37,883 bases of DNA from Eggerthellaceae bacterium (GTDB lineage: Bacteria; Actinomycetota; Coriobacteriia; Coriobacteriales; Eggerthellaceae), in assembly GCA_017459925.1 (NCBI GenBank), contig JAFUCC010000051.1:1-37883 (forward strand), in the 5' to 3' direction. Shown piece after piece: positions 24,282-32,630 of the stretch. Both the position numbers and the translations under genes were made by a program. Every line of letters starts with the position of its first letter. Positions within the stretch are counted from its first letter, which is position 1. Below the pieces are notes generated by a model. The model searched no databases. It worked only from the letters and a program-made list of their open reading frames with translations, and was not told the origin of the DNA.

Positions 24282-24986
24282 CTAGGCAGAAACGACGAAA
24301 TCGTAGAGGACCCAACAGACGAGCAGCATGACGATGTCGTACCCGCCTGCGAGCACGAGCGGCATAACGAAGAAATCAGTCCAGAATTCGGTTCCGGTGA
24401 TGGCGGCCGTCGTCGCAGTAACGCATGCGTACAGCAGCGGGTAGATGATCGGGATGAACAACACGGCGAGGAGCACGTCCTTCGAGCGCGTGTTCAACGT
24501 GATGGTTGAGAGCATCGTGCCGATTCCAGCCATGCCGATGGTGCCGACGAGCAGGGGCGCGACGATGAACGGAAGCGTTTCAGCAACCGGCTCTCCGGTC
24601 ATGAAGAAGAAGTAGAACAGCGGCACGGCGATAACCTCGACCGCGAGCATGAACAGGACGTTCGCCGTGGCCTTGGCGAGGTAGATTACCGAGCGGTCGA
24701 GCGGTACGAGCAAGATGCCCTCAAGGCAACCTTGTTCCTTTTCGTGCGCGAACGACCTCCCGAGCCCCAGAAGCGACGTGAACACGATGAGCACCCACAG
24801 AAGCCCGCCGCCCATGTTCGCGATGTCGATGACGCGGGCTTGTAATGCGAGCGCTGCTCCGTACACGATGATGACGAGCAGTGCGTAGATTCCCATTGAC
24901 GTGAGCATTTCACGTGTGCGGAACTCTTGGCGCAAGTCTTTACGCAACAGCGTCGTGTACTGCTTGAACGTCGACGGGGTGTTCAC
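24282..24986 (-). CDS. ccmB: Heme exporter permease CcmB
   Basis: The 234-residue membrane protein has about six helices and is the permease partner of CcmA in the ABC complex that drives release of holo-CcmE. Family markers include DLRQEFRTREM near the start and FAHEKEQGCLEGILLVPLDR at about 79-98. It starts directly after the ccmA stop, with no gap. Confidence 0.94.
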   Translation of the reverse strand: MNTPSTFKQYTTLLRKDLRQEFRTREMLTSMGIYALLVIIVYGAALALQARVIDIANMGGGLLWVLIVFTSLLGLGRSFAHEKEQGCLEGILLVPLDRSVIYLAKATANVLFMLAVEVIAVPLFYFFFMTGEPVAETLPFIVAPLLVGTIGMAGIGTMLSTITLNTRSKDVLLAVLFIPIIYPLLYACVTATTAAITGTEFWTDFFVMPLVLAGGYDIVMLLVCWVLYDFVVSA

Positions 24987-25697
24987 TTACGCAACCCCCA
25001 TGCCAACGGTTTCGCGATACAGCCGCGAGAATGATTCGAAGTCGAGTTCTTCTTTAGGTGCGAAGGTCACGACACGGCCGCGCGCCATGACGAGCGCATG
25101 CGTGCACATGTCATAGCCTTTCGAAAGATCATGACTAACCATGACGAACGTGCGATCTTCCCGCACCGAATCGATGAGCTGGTCGAAGATATCGACCGCA
25201 TGAGGATCGAGGCCCGAATACGGTTCGTCAAGGAATACGACGCGAGGGTTGTGCACGAGGGCCCGTGCTATGGAAACGCGTTGCGTCATGCCGCGCGAGA
25301 ACGTGCGTACCTGATCGAGGCGTCGATGAGACAGGCCCACTGCCTCGAGCAGCTCCGAAACCCGCTCTTGAGGTTTCTCGACACCGTACAGCTCGGCATA
25401 CAACATGAGGTTCTCTTCAGCGGTAAGGTCTGGATAGAGCATCGAGGAATGCGAGATCATGCCGATGTGCTCTCTCGCTTTATCGGCGTCTTCCTTTAGG
25501 TCGATTCCGCAGATGAGCGCTTCTCCCCCACTTGGGCGGGCAAGCGTCGACAAAACGCGCAGCAGCGTGGTCTTCCCCGCCCCGTTGGGGCCGAAGATGG
25601 AAAGGAACGCGCCCTCCGGCAAATCGAACGACACGTCATCGACGGCCTTGCGCGTTCCAAAGGCCTTTGTGAGGTGCTTTACCTCGATGGAGTTCAT
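24987..25697 (-). CDS. ccmA: Cytochrome c maturation ABC ATPase CcmA
   Basis: The 236-residue ATPase has Walker A GPNGAGKTT at 36-44, signature SRGMTQ at 134-139 and Walker B VVFLDEP with D157/E158. The switch histidine is in VSHDLS. CcmAB hydrolyses ATP to free heme-loaded CcmE. The start overlaps the ccmF stop by 4 bp, just beyond the palindromic element at the ccmF 3' end. Confidence 0.95.
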   Translation of the reverse strand: MNSIEVKHLTKAFGTRKAVDDVSFDLPEGAFLSIFGPNGAGKTTLLRVLSTLARPSGGEALICGIDLKEDADKAREHIGMISHSSMLYPDLTAEENLMLYAELYGVEKPQERVSELLEAVGLSHRRLDQVRTFSRGMTQRVSIARALVHNPRVVFLDEPYSGLDPHAVDIFDQLIDSVREDRTFVMVSHDLSKGYDMCTHALVMARGRVVTFAPKEELDFESFSRLYRETVGMGVA

Positions 25698-27883
25698 GCC
25701 TGCTCCCCCGAATGAGTCGCAGGACGTTCCTGGTACTCATTTTCACGAAAATGAGTACCAGGAACGTCCTGCGACTCATTCTTGCGCTTGCGGGGCATGA
25801 CGAGCGCGCACAGCGTGCCGATCATCAGCATGCCGAAGCCAATCCACACGAACAAGATGAACTGGTTCACGCGCACGTCAAGCGAGAAATCGCCGTTTGC
25901 GTTCACGCCACGGTACACGACGAACAAGTCCTCTTCGGGGAAGCTGATCACACCGGCGTTGATTTTCTGCTGCTGCGTCATGACGTCGAGTTGGATGGAC
26001 GGCTTCACTTGGCCGACGTAAGCGTCGTTCTTGTACACGTCGAACACGACGTCGTAAAGCGCCGTGTTGTTCGCCTCGACGTTGTCGGTGACCGATTCGC
26101 TTACGAATTCAAGCCGGTACTCGTTCACGGAAAACGGCTCGGCCGTGTTCGCCTCCTCGTCGAAGGCCATATAGCCCGATTCCTCGTACACGTACATGTT
26201 CGAGCCGATGAGGCCTATGAGGATAACAGCCATGGCGACGTGCGCGAACGATCCACCGATTGCGGCACCGCGCTTATGGGGCATGCGGATATTGCGTACG
26301 AACACGAACGCGGCGTTGAAGAACAGCAGGCTGGCAACGAGCAAACCGACGAGCGATAGCGCGTTGTAGTACCATGACGGACCCGCTTCGAGCAATGTCT
26401 GGGAGTTCGAATTTCCTTTCGCAAGCATGGCGTCGTACACGGGAACGAGCTCGGTTGCCCACCAGAACGCCAAGAACGCGAAGAGGACGACAGCGCAAAT
26501 GGCCGGGATCCGCGCTTGCTTCAAGAACTTCTTCGGGTCGGTTTTGCCCCAAGCGAGCAGCGGGCACACCGCGAGGATGAGCAGGTAGATGATGCCCAGC
26601 GGGCGCGCAATGGCTTCGTAAGCAGTGGTTCCGAGGGAATCTCCGCCAAATGGTAGCCACTTGGGAAGCGCTGAGCTCACCGTCATGTACGTGAGCAGCA
26701 GTGTGAACACGATCATGATTACGTTGTTGAAGTAGTAAGCGCCGTCCTTCGAGAACATGTTCTCGATATCATCGGCTCCCTCAGTGTCGGGTCCGAAAGA
26801 TTTCCAGCGCAAAACGATGCCGATGAGCGGCACGATGATGGAGGCGACGATGAGTCCGCCGAACAGCGCAAGCGAAACCGGATCGCCCGAGAACGCATGA
26901 ACTGACTCGACGATGCCCGAGCGCGTGATGAACGTGGCAACGATAACGAACGTGAAAGCGAGGCACGCGCACATGATGGCCCAGCGCTTGAAGGCTCCGC
27001 GCTGTCGGTACACCGTGAGCGTATGCACGAGTGCTACGCAAATGAGCCAGGACAGCAGGCTGGCATTCTCGACTGGGTCCCAGCCCCAGTAGCCGCCCCA
27101 ACCAAGCACCACGTAGGCCCACACGGCTCCAAGGCCGATGCCTGCACCCAGGAACAGCCAGCTTGCCAGGACGAAGCGCGTTACGCGTTCGACCCACAGC
27201 TTCGTCGAATCATTCATGATGAGCGCCGCCATGGCGTACGCGAACGGCGCGGTGAGTCCCGCATAACCGATGAAGAGCATGGGCGGGTGAATGGCCATGG
27301 CCCAATGCTCGAGCAGGCTGTTCATCGACATGACCGAAGCGGCGGCGGAAAGCTCGCCATTCACGTCGAAATATCGATCTGGCGTCGGCGTGAAAGGCAT
27401 ATTCCCGTCTGAGAACAGCAGCAGCCCGCAGAACACGGCAACGACAGCCGACACAACGAGCATGGCGACGTTATCGAGTCGGTAAGCGCGGTTGACATCG
27501 CTTGCATTTGCGGAAGAATCCCGAGAATCGAAATACGAACGCCCGAGGATGATTGCGTTGAACAGCGCGATGAGGAACGCCCAGAACATGAGCGAACCAG
27601 AACGCCCCGCCCAAAGGCCGGACAGCTTGTACAGCCATGCCAAGCTGTCAGTGGAAAGCGACCGCTCCTCCAGCACGTACAGGATCGATACATCGCCGCT
27701 CATGAAGCATGCGACGAGGATGACGCAGCAGATGAACAGCGACAACGCCGTTACGAACACCATGCCCCTGCCGATGCGGTTTGCAATGCTGCTTCCGGAG
27801 AAGTGCCCGACAAGCAAAAGGATGAACGCAGCAAGCGCCGCAGCAAACGCGACGATGAGGAACGCAAAGCCGGACGTCGCCAT
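25694..27883 (-). CDS. ccmF: Cytochrome c heme lyase subunit CcmF with palindrome-encoded tail
   Basis: The 729-residue polytopic membrane protein receives heme from CcmE and joins it to apocytochrome. The tryptophan-rich motif WGGYWGWDPVEN is at 262-273, with AIHPPMLFIGY at 197-207 and a large external loop near the C-terminus. It is longer than a typical CcmF of about 650 residues. After the last helix and the stop-transfer PRKRK come 28 extra residues, of which 702-725 are encoded entirely by a 72-bp near-perfect palindrome. The tail looks like an insertion rather than a family feature. The gene follows ccmE after 3 bp. No ccmG or ccmH is seen in this cluster. Confidence 0.94.
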   Translation of the reverse strand: MATSGFAFLIVAFAAALAAFILLLVGHFSGSSIANRIGRGMVFVTALSLFICCVILVACFMSGDVSILYVLEERSLSTDSLAWLYKLSGLWAGRSGSLMFWAFLIALFNAIILGRSYFDSRDSSANASDVNRAYRLDNVAMLVVSAVVAVFCGLLLFSDGNMPFTPTPDRYFDVNGELSAAASVMSMNSLLEHWAMAIHPPMLFIGYAGLTAPFAYAMAALIMNDSTKLWVERVTRFVLASWLFLGAGIGLGAVWAYVVLGWGGYWGWDPVENASLLSWLICVALVHTLTVYRQRGAFKRWAIMCACLAFTFVIVATFITRSGIVESVHAFSGDPVSLALFGGLIVASIIVPLIGIVLRWKSFGPDTEGADDIENMFSKDGAYYFNNVIMIVFTLLLTYMTVSSALPKWLPFGGDSLGTTAYEAIARPLGIIYLLILAVCPLLAWGKTDPKKFLKQARIPAICAVVLFAFLAFWWATELVPVYDAMLAKGNSNSQTLLEAGPSWYYNALSLVGLLVASLLFFNAAFVFVRNIRMPHKRGAAIGGSFAHVAMAVILIGLIGSNMYVYEESGYMAFDEEANTAEPFSVNEYRLEFVSESVTDNVEANNTALYDVVFDVYKNDAYVGQVKPSIQLDVMTQQQKINAGVISFPEEDLFVVYRGVNANGDFSLDVRVNQFILFVWIGFGMLMIGTLCALVMPRKRKNESQDVPGTHFRENEYQERPATHSGEQA
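25710..25781. repeat. 72-bp near-perfect palindrome inside the end of ccmF
   Basis: 35-bp arms (25710-25744 and 25747-25781) are exact reverse complements around a 2-bp centre. Each arm is also an imperfect palindrome: AATGAGT-cg-CAGGA-cgt-TCCTG-gt-ACTCATT. The element stays in frame, adding 24 residues to CcmF. Because of its symmetry the opposite strand can encode almost the same peptide. It resembles coding palindromic elements such as those of Rickettsia, but the sequence is unrelated to any I know. Confidence 0.93.
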
Positions 27884-27886
27884 CTG

Positions 27887-28555
27887 CTAGCCCTCCAAAG
27901 CCACATTGGTGGCCGTGAACAAGCCCGATTTGCCAATAGAGCCAGTTAGCACGACAGATGAGCCCTCGGCTGTGTCATCGGAAAGCGCGCCTTCGTATAC
28001 GACGTGCAGCTTGTCATTTGTTTCGTTATCGATAATGACGAAACGCTCGGAAGCGTCGACGCCAGCAAGCGTACCCGCCTTCATAACGCCAGAGACTTTG
28101 ACGGGTTTGTCAAGTACAGATTCGCCATAGCCGAGCAGGTCGGAAATGGAAAGCGAGCCTTCAGCGTTCTCGTACTTCGAGGGACACTTCGTCACGAGCT
28201 CGGAACAGTTCAAGACGCCGTCGGCTGTCTTCTTGCCCGTGCAGATGGCAGTGACGTCGTTTCCGAACGTGGCAGAAACGCCGCCATCATAGCGCACGTC
28301 GAGCAGGTTAGTGCCCGCCGGATCCGCTTCGGTGTCGTAAATCTTGAACGTCAGCACATCGCCGTCGATTTCAAACGAGTTCTCGGCGACGTTTCCCGTC
28401 ACCTGTATCTTCGCATCGTCTTGAATCTCGAGCGCTTCGGCAACTGAAACGGTGCGCGCAGCGGTGTTGCCACCCACGATGGCAAGCACCAAGATGAGCA
28501 CGATGACAATGATTCCCGTCACGACGGCCATGCGGCGTTTGGCTTTAGAGTTCAT
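27887..28555 (-). CDS. ccmE: Heme chaperone CcmE, Cys type, with extra C-terminal OB-like domain
   Basis: This membrane-anchored periplasm-side chaperone binds heme covalently and carries it from CcmABCD to CcmF. One helix lies at about 10-28. The first OB-fold region (about 34-130) holds CPSKY, with C124 and Y128. This is the CxxxY form found in place of HxxxY in archaea, some deltaproteobacteria and a few Gram-positives. About 90 further residues follow (SDLLGYGESVLDKPVKVSGV to the end) that look like a second OB fold without the heme-binding motif. At 222 residues it is longer than the usual 150. ATG 28555 is chosen, and TTG 28561 is possible. Confidence 0.88.
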   Translation of the reverse strand: MNSKAKRRMAVVTGIIVIVLILVLAIVGGNTAARTVSVAEALEIQDDAKIQVTGNVAENSFEIDGDVLTFKIYDTEADPAGTNLLDVRYDGGVSATFGNDVTAICTGKKTADGVLNCSELVTKCPSKYENAEGSLSISDLLGYGESVLDKPVKVSGVMKAGTLAGVDASERFVIIDNETNDKLHVVYEGALSDDTAEGSSVVLTGSIGKSGLFTATNVALEG

Positions 28556-28666
28556 GGACAATTCTGCTTTCTTTTAAAGGACAATTTACGCCCCGAACTG
28601 CGATTACACGCTATTTTACTTCATTTATGAACCCATGAATCTATACACTTTGTTATTCGCGTCTCG

Positions 28667-29086
28667 TTACGCTCGTTTCCTCCAGTCGATGAGGAACAAG
28701 ACGCCGGTGAGCGCGAGCGCAGAGCCGAGGCCGACGTAAAAGAAAGCGATGAACCAACTAGGGACAAGGCCGCTTAATCGCAAGCCCGCACCGAGGGCTA
28801 TCATGAAGACGATCATGATGTAGCCCTTCTTGTCCATGACGTTCACAACGGATGCTTTCTCGCCGGGCATATCGTCAATGCGCTTGGCGTGTTTGGCAGA
28901 GTACGGTTTGAAGATGCGGAAGAAGAACACTGCGAATATCGCCACGGTTCCCACGATGAGCAAAGCAAGCAGAAGCGGATCGGGCGCTGTCTCTAAGTAT
29001 GCCTGCACGCCGACGATCACAACGTTAACGCCCGCGATGAGCCAGAAGAACCCGGCGATTGCGAGAAGCGTCTGTTTCTTGACCAT
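28667..29086 (-). CDS. Four-helix membrane protein of unknown function
   Basis: The 139-residue protein has four predicted membrane helices, at about 6-28, 37-57, 88-107 and 110-133, with a basic cytoplasmic loop (KPYSAKHAKRIDD) between helices 2 and 3. I do not recognise a family. The strong ribosome site AGGAGG precedes the ATG at 29086, 13 bp after the Ahb fusion gene. It sits between the heme-synthesis and heme-export genes on the same strand. Its place in the operon suggests a part in heme delivery or quinone/cytochrome assembly, but this is inference only. Confidence 0.8.
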   Translation of the reverse strand: MVKKQTLLAIAGFFWLIAGVNVVIVGVQAYLETAPDPLLLALLIVGTVAIFAVFFFRIFKPYSAKHAKRIDDMPGEKASVVNVMDKKGYIMIVFMIALGAGLRLSGLVPSWFIAFFYVGLGSALALTGVLFLIDWRKRA

Positions 29087-29099
29087 GGTCAATTCCTCC

Positions 29100-31280
29100 T
29101 TAGAGGGGTCCGCCGAAGAACACCGGCAAGCTCTTCTTGAACTCCTTCGTCGATACGAGCACGCGAGGCTCGAAACCGATTAATTCCCGCATCTCGTTTA
29201 CGTATGCATCGAGCTCTTCTTGCGATTTTGCATGAACCATCGCGTAAAGGTTATACGGCCATGATTCCGCCTGCTCGCGGCTGTAACAATGCGAAACGTA
29301 ACTCAGGCAGGAAAACGCTTGGCCAATTTCATCAGAACGCTCTTCAGGCACGTTCCATACGGTCATGCCGTTAAACTCGTATCCGAGCTTGCGGTGTTGC
29401 ACGAACGCGCCGAACCTGCGGATGACGCCTTGCGATTTGAGCTCGTGGAATCGGTTGATGACATCGCTCTCCGTGATTGACGCATCGCAGATGGCGTTTC
29501 CAATTGCCCGCGCGGCGTCTTCGAAGGGAAATTCCCCAGTCTGGTCGGATTGCGCCCACCTGATGAATGCGACATCGAATGGGTTTTCAGAGCTGAATGG
29601 CTTGCCGTGCGTCGCCTCTGAACGTTTACAGTCCTTCTTATGGTTGCCGAAGTCGACGCGTATCTTGTGCATGCGCGTAACGGGCAAGTTAAGAAAGCCA
29701 TCGCAACCAGTGCGCTCTTTGATCTCATGAAGCATGGTTTCGAGTCGCTCGGGTGAAGCTGCGATTGGCGTGAACCAAACGCTATACTCGGCATCCCGTT
29801 GGTAATTGTGCGTCACCTCGGGATACGAGCTCACAATGGCTGCGGCTCGATCTATATCGTCTTGCGTCCCCGCTATCGCAAGGCCGCACAAGGTCGAAAC
29901 CGCGCCGAGCTTACGCGAATTGAGCGATGCGCATATGTGCCTGATCGAACCATCTTTGCGTAGCGTTTCGACACATGAGAGGATTGTCTTGCGCGGCACC
30001 TTCAGTCGCTCGGATAGAACCCCGTACGGATCATGGTCGATGGGAAAACCGCCCTGTATCTCGTCGAGCACGCGTTGCTTGGCGATTGCGAACGGAACAT
30101 AGGCGCAATACGGCTCTTCCGCAAGGTAGTTGCCCGTTGCGGCGAGCGCCCGCGCGCGACAGCCTCCGCATACGCCTTTGTACTCGCAAGCGCCGCATTT
30201 GCCTTTCAGGCGGTCGTAATGGCGCAAATCGTCGAAAACCGGCGAGGTCTCCCAAATCTTGGAAAACGGGGTTTCCTTCACATTGCCGAGTTGCATGTCA
30301 AAGTACCCGCATGGTTGCACGTCGCCCACGTGGCTGATAAACGCAAAGGTGATGCCTCCAAGGCACCCGCGCGTCATGGCCTCCATGCCATAGGTTTCAC
30401 GATTCACCTCGCGGCCTTCCTCGGCGGAAAGCTGCCTAATTATGCGGTAGTACTGCGGGGCATCAGTGGGCTTGAAATGCAAGGGGCTTTCCTTCTGGCA
30501 GTGGTATGCCCATGTCAGGACTTCCTCGTACTCGTCAGGTGTGAGCTCGACATCGACAAGGTCCTCTCCCCTTCCCGTCGGCACGAGCAAGAACGGGTGA
30601 AATGCCGATGCATCCTCGGCGATTGCAAGATCGTGCATTGCGTCCACGAGTTCGTTGTTCATCTTGGTGATGGTGGTGTTCACCTGCACTTCGACACCAT
30701 GGGCGCGAAGGTTTCGCATGCCTTCGAGCGTTTCCTCGAACGCACCGTCTTTTCCGCGGAATGCATCCTGTCCTTCTGCGGTTGGGAAATCGAGCGACAC
30801 CGAAACGCGTGGAATGCCATGTTCGGCAATCTTGCGTGCGCACTCGTCGTCGATGAGCGTGCCGTTTGTGCCGATGACGGGGTGAAGTCCCTTTTCATGA
30901 GCGTAATCGATGATGTCCCAAATGTCATCGCGCATGAGCGGCTCGCCGCCCGTGAGGATGAGGATCGGGTCGGTGATGTTGGCGATGTCGTCCATGAGCC
31001 GCATGCATTCTTCAAGCGAAAGCTCTCCGGGATACGGCTCGCAATGCGCAGACGCACGGCAATGTGCGCAGGCCAGGTTGCAGCTACGCGTTATCTCCCA
31101 GGCGATGATGCGCGGGGGCTTTATGCCCGTGCGCTCCTCGAAAGCCTTTGCAGCTGCTCCGGCACCCGGCCTGTAGGACCTGCGACCTTGAGGCGTTCCT
31201 CCCGGATGCCCAACAGGATGCCCTGCCGGATGACCCGAATGATGCCCTACAAGATTCCCGCTCGTATTGTGTTCGTGCAT
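29100..31280 (-). CDS. Fused heme synthase AhbD and siroheme decarboxylase AhbA-AhbB
   Basis: The 726-residue protein joins three enzymes of the siroheme-dependent heme pathway. Residues 1-35 are a His/Gly/Pro-rich leader (repeated GHP). Residues 55-395 match AhbD, the radical SAM enzyme that converts Fe-coproporphyrin III to heme b, with C67, C71, C74 and a C-terminal cysteine-rich cluster region (C362, C365, C371, C374, C392). Residues 401-545 are an Lrp/AsnC-like AhbA unit (HNYQRDAEYSVWFT). Residues 580-726 are an AhbB unit (SHCYSREQAESWPYNLYAMVH, then STKEFKK). AhbA/B decarboxylate siroheme. AhbA, AhbB and AhbD are usually separate genes. The reading frame is uninterrupted. It starts 9 bp after ahbC. 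Confidence 0.88.
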   Translation of the reverse strand: MHEHNTSGNLVGHHSGHPAGHPVGHPGGTPQGRRSYRPGAGAAAKAFEERTGIKPPRIIAWEITRSCNLACAHCRASAHCEPYPGELSLEECMRLMDDIANITDPILILTGGEPLMRDDIWDIIDYAHEKGLHPVIGTNGTLIDDECARKIAEHGIPRVSVSLDFPTAEGQDAFRGKDGAFEETLEGMRNLRAHGVEVQVNTTITKMNNELVDAMHDLAIAEDASAFHPFLLVPTGRGEDLVDVELTPDEYEEVLTWAYHCQKESPLHFKPTDAPQYYRIIRQLSAEEGREVNRETYGMEAMTRGCLGGITFAFISHVGDVQPCGYFDMQLGNVKETPFSKIWETSPVFDDLRHYDRLKGKCGACEYKGVCGGCRARALAATGNYLAEEPYCAYVPFAIAKQRVLDEIQGGFPIDHDPYGVLSERLKVPRKTILSCVETLRKDGSIRHICASLNSRKLGAVSTLCGLAIAGTQDDIDRAAAIVSSYPEVTHNYQRDAEYSVWFTPIAASPERLETMLHEIKERTGCDGFLNLPVTRMHKIRVDFGNHKKDCKRSEATHGKPFSSENPFDVAFIRWAQSDQTGEFPFEDAARAIGNAICDASITESDVINRFHELKSQGVIRRFGAFVQHRKLGYEFNGMTVWNVPEERSDEIGQAFSCLSYVSHCYSREQAESWPYNLYAMVHAKSQEELDAYVNEMRELIGFEPRVLVSTKEFKKSLPVFFGGPL

Positions 31281-31289
31281 ACGCGCCCC

Positions 31290-32528
31290 TTAATCAAAAA
31301 TCGGGCGTTCGAGCACCGGTGCAGGGTCGTCGGGCGTCCGGGCTATTTCCTCGTCAGTGAGGTAGCACGCCGGATCAGGCGCCCACAAGTCGCCCGTTGC
31401 TGCTTCGGCTCGCACGCGGAAGTTACCGCCGCATATGTCGAGGAAACGGCATTCAGCGCAGCGACCCTTAAGGTGCGGCCGTTTGTCCTTCAGCCGGTAC
31501 ATGAGCTCGCTTGCTTCGGTCGTGCGGCTGACATCGGTCCAGATTTCCGAGAACGGACGGTCCTTCACGTTGCCGAAGCTGAAATGACGCCAGAACTGGT
31601 CGGCGTGCACTTCGCCGTCCCAGCTGATGCACGAAATTCCGTTTCCAGTAGAATTTCCCTGGTTCCACTGAAGAAGTTGCATGACCTTTGCAGCACGTTC
31701 AGGATCTTCTTTCATAAGCTCCATGTATATGAACGGAGCGTCGGCGTGGTTATCGACGGTAAGTATCTCGGGCGTCAGCCCATCGTCGAACATCTCGCGT
31801 GTGCGGTCCATGAGATGGCGCACGACGGCGCGCGTTTGTTCGTGGCTGAGGTCAAGGTCCATCATGTCGGAGCCGCGGCCCGTGTACACCAGGTGGTAGA
31901 AGCAGGCGCGGTTCACGTCGTGTTCGCGCATGATGTTGAACACTTCATCGATTTCCCGGAAATTCAACTTGTTGATCGTGAAGCGCAAGCCCACTTTGAT
32001 ACCGGCTGCCTTTGCATTGGAAACGCCTTCCATGGCGCGGTTGAAGGCTCCTCGCATGCCGCGGAACTCATCGTGGGTTTCCATTCCCCCATCAAGCGAT
32101 ATGCCGACATAGGAAAGGCCGACTTCCGCAAACTGCCGTGCGAGTTCAGGCGTAATAAGCGTTCCGTTCGTCGAGATGACAACGCGCATGCCGGCTTTCT
32201 TTGCGTAGTGCATGAGCTCGAGAAGGTCTTCGCGTACGCACGGCTCTCCACCGCTGAACAAGAGCACAGGCGATCCAAATGCGGCAAGATCGTCGATCAT
32301 GGCCTTGGCTTCGTCGGTGGTTAACTCGTCGTATCGTTGCGCGTCAGAACCCGCATAGCAGTGGCGGCATTTCAGGTTGCACGTACGGGTGCAGTTCCAC
32401 ACGACGACGGGTTTCTTGTCTTTCGAGAATTGCAGAAGCCCGCTCGGTAGCTCCTTTGAACGGCGTTTGTACCGCAGCACGTCCGAAGGCTCGACAGCAC
32501 CGCAATACAACTTCGAGATTCCAATCAT
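31290..32528 (-). CDS. ahbC: 12,18-didecarboxysiroheme deacetylase AhbC (radical SAM)
   Basis: The 412-residue radical SAM enzyme removes two acetate side chains from didecarboxysiroheme to give Fe-coproporphyrin III, the middle step between AhbA/B and AhbD. The opening MIGISKLYCGAVEPSDVLRY is characteristic of AhbC/NirJ. The cluster motif is C50-x3-C54-x2-C57, and a C-terminal auxiliary cluster region includes CAECRFLDICGGNFR. NirJ (heme d1 synthesis) is the main alternative, but no other nir genes are present and AhbD/A/B follow directly. A GGGAGG site precedes the ATG, partly inside a leader hairpin. Confidence 0.92.
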   Translation of the reverse strand: MIGISKLYCGAVEPSDVLRYKRRSKELPSGLLQFSKDKKPVVVWNCTRTCNLKCRHCYAGSDAQRYDELTTDEAKAMIDDLAAFGSPVLLFSGGEPCVREDLLELMHYAKKAGMRVVISTNGTLITPELARQFAEVGLSYVGISLDGGMETHDEFRGMRGAFNRAMEGVSNAKAAGIKVGLRFTINKLNFREIDEVFNIMREHDVNRACFYHLVYTGRGSDMMDLDLSHEQTRAVVRHLMDRTREMFDDGLTPEILTVDNHADAPFIYMELMKEDPERAAKVMQLLQWNQGNSTGNGISCISWDGEVHADQFWRHFSFGNVKDRPFSEIWTDVSRTTEASELMYRLKDKRPHLKGRCAECRFLDICGGNFRVRAEAATGDLWAPDPACYLTDEEIARTPDDPAPVLERPIFD

Positions 32529-32560
32529 TGCATACCTCCCTCAGCATGCGAAGGTATGCA
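32529..32560 (-). promoter_or_regulatory. Hairpin overlapping the ahbC ribosome-binding site
   Basis: A 9-bp perfect stem (32529-32537 with 32552-32560) with a 14-nt loop lies directly before the ahbC ATG. Its inner arm contains the AGG half of the GGGAGG ribosome site (32535-32540), so folding could limit translation. Confidence 0.5.
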
Positions 32561-32580
32561 AGTTGGTACAACCAGGTAAC

Positions 32581-32603
32581 TGCGAAAATTGATAGTTTTC
32601 GCA
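32581..32603. promoter_or_regulatory. 8-bp inverted repeat in the ahbC leader
   Basis: TGCGAAAA-N7-TTTTCGCA, perfect, 53-75 bp before the ahbC start and just downstream of the predicted promoter. It could be a repressor operator or an RNA hairpin. Confidence 0.5.
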
Positions 32604-32630
32604 AACCACCTGTTCAGCGAGTTGTTTGAT

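Noticed and set aside
25712..26359. Plus-strand frame starting in the ccmF palindrome
   Set aside because: It begins inside the palindrome and continues as a low-complexity antisense of ccmF, with no ribosome site.
30033..32324. 763-codon open frame antisense to the Ahb genes
   Set aside because: It is opposite two genes with complete radical SAM motifs. The length comes from high GC, not from coding constraint.
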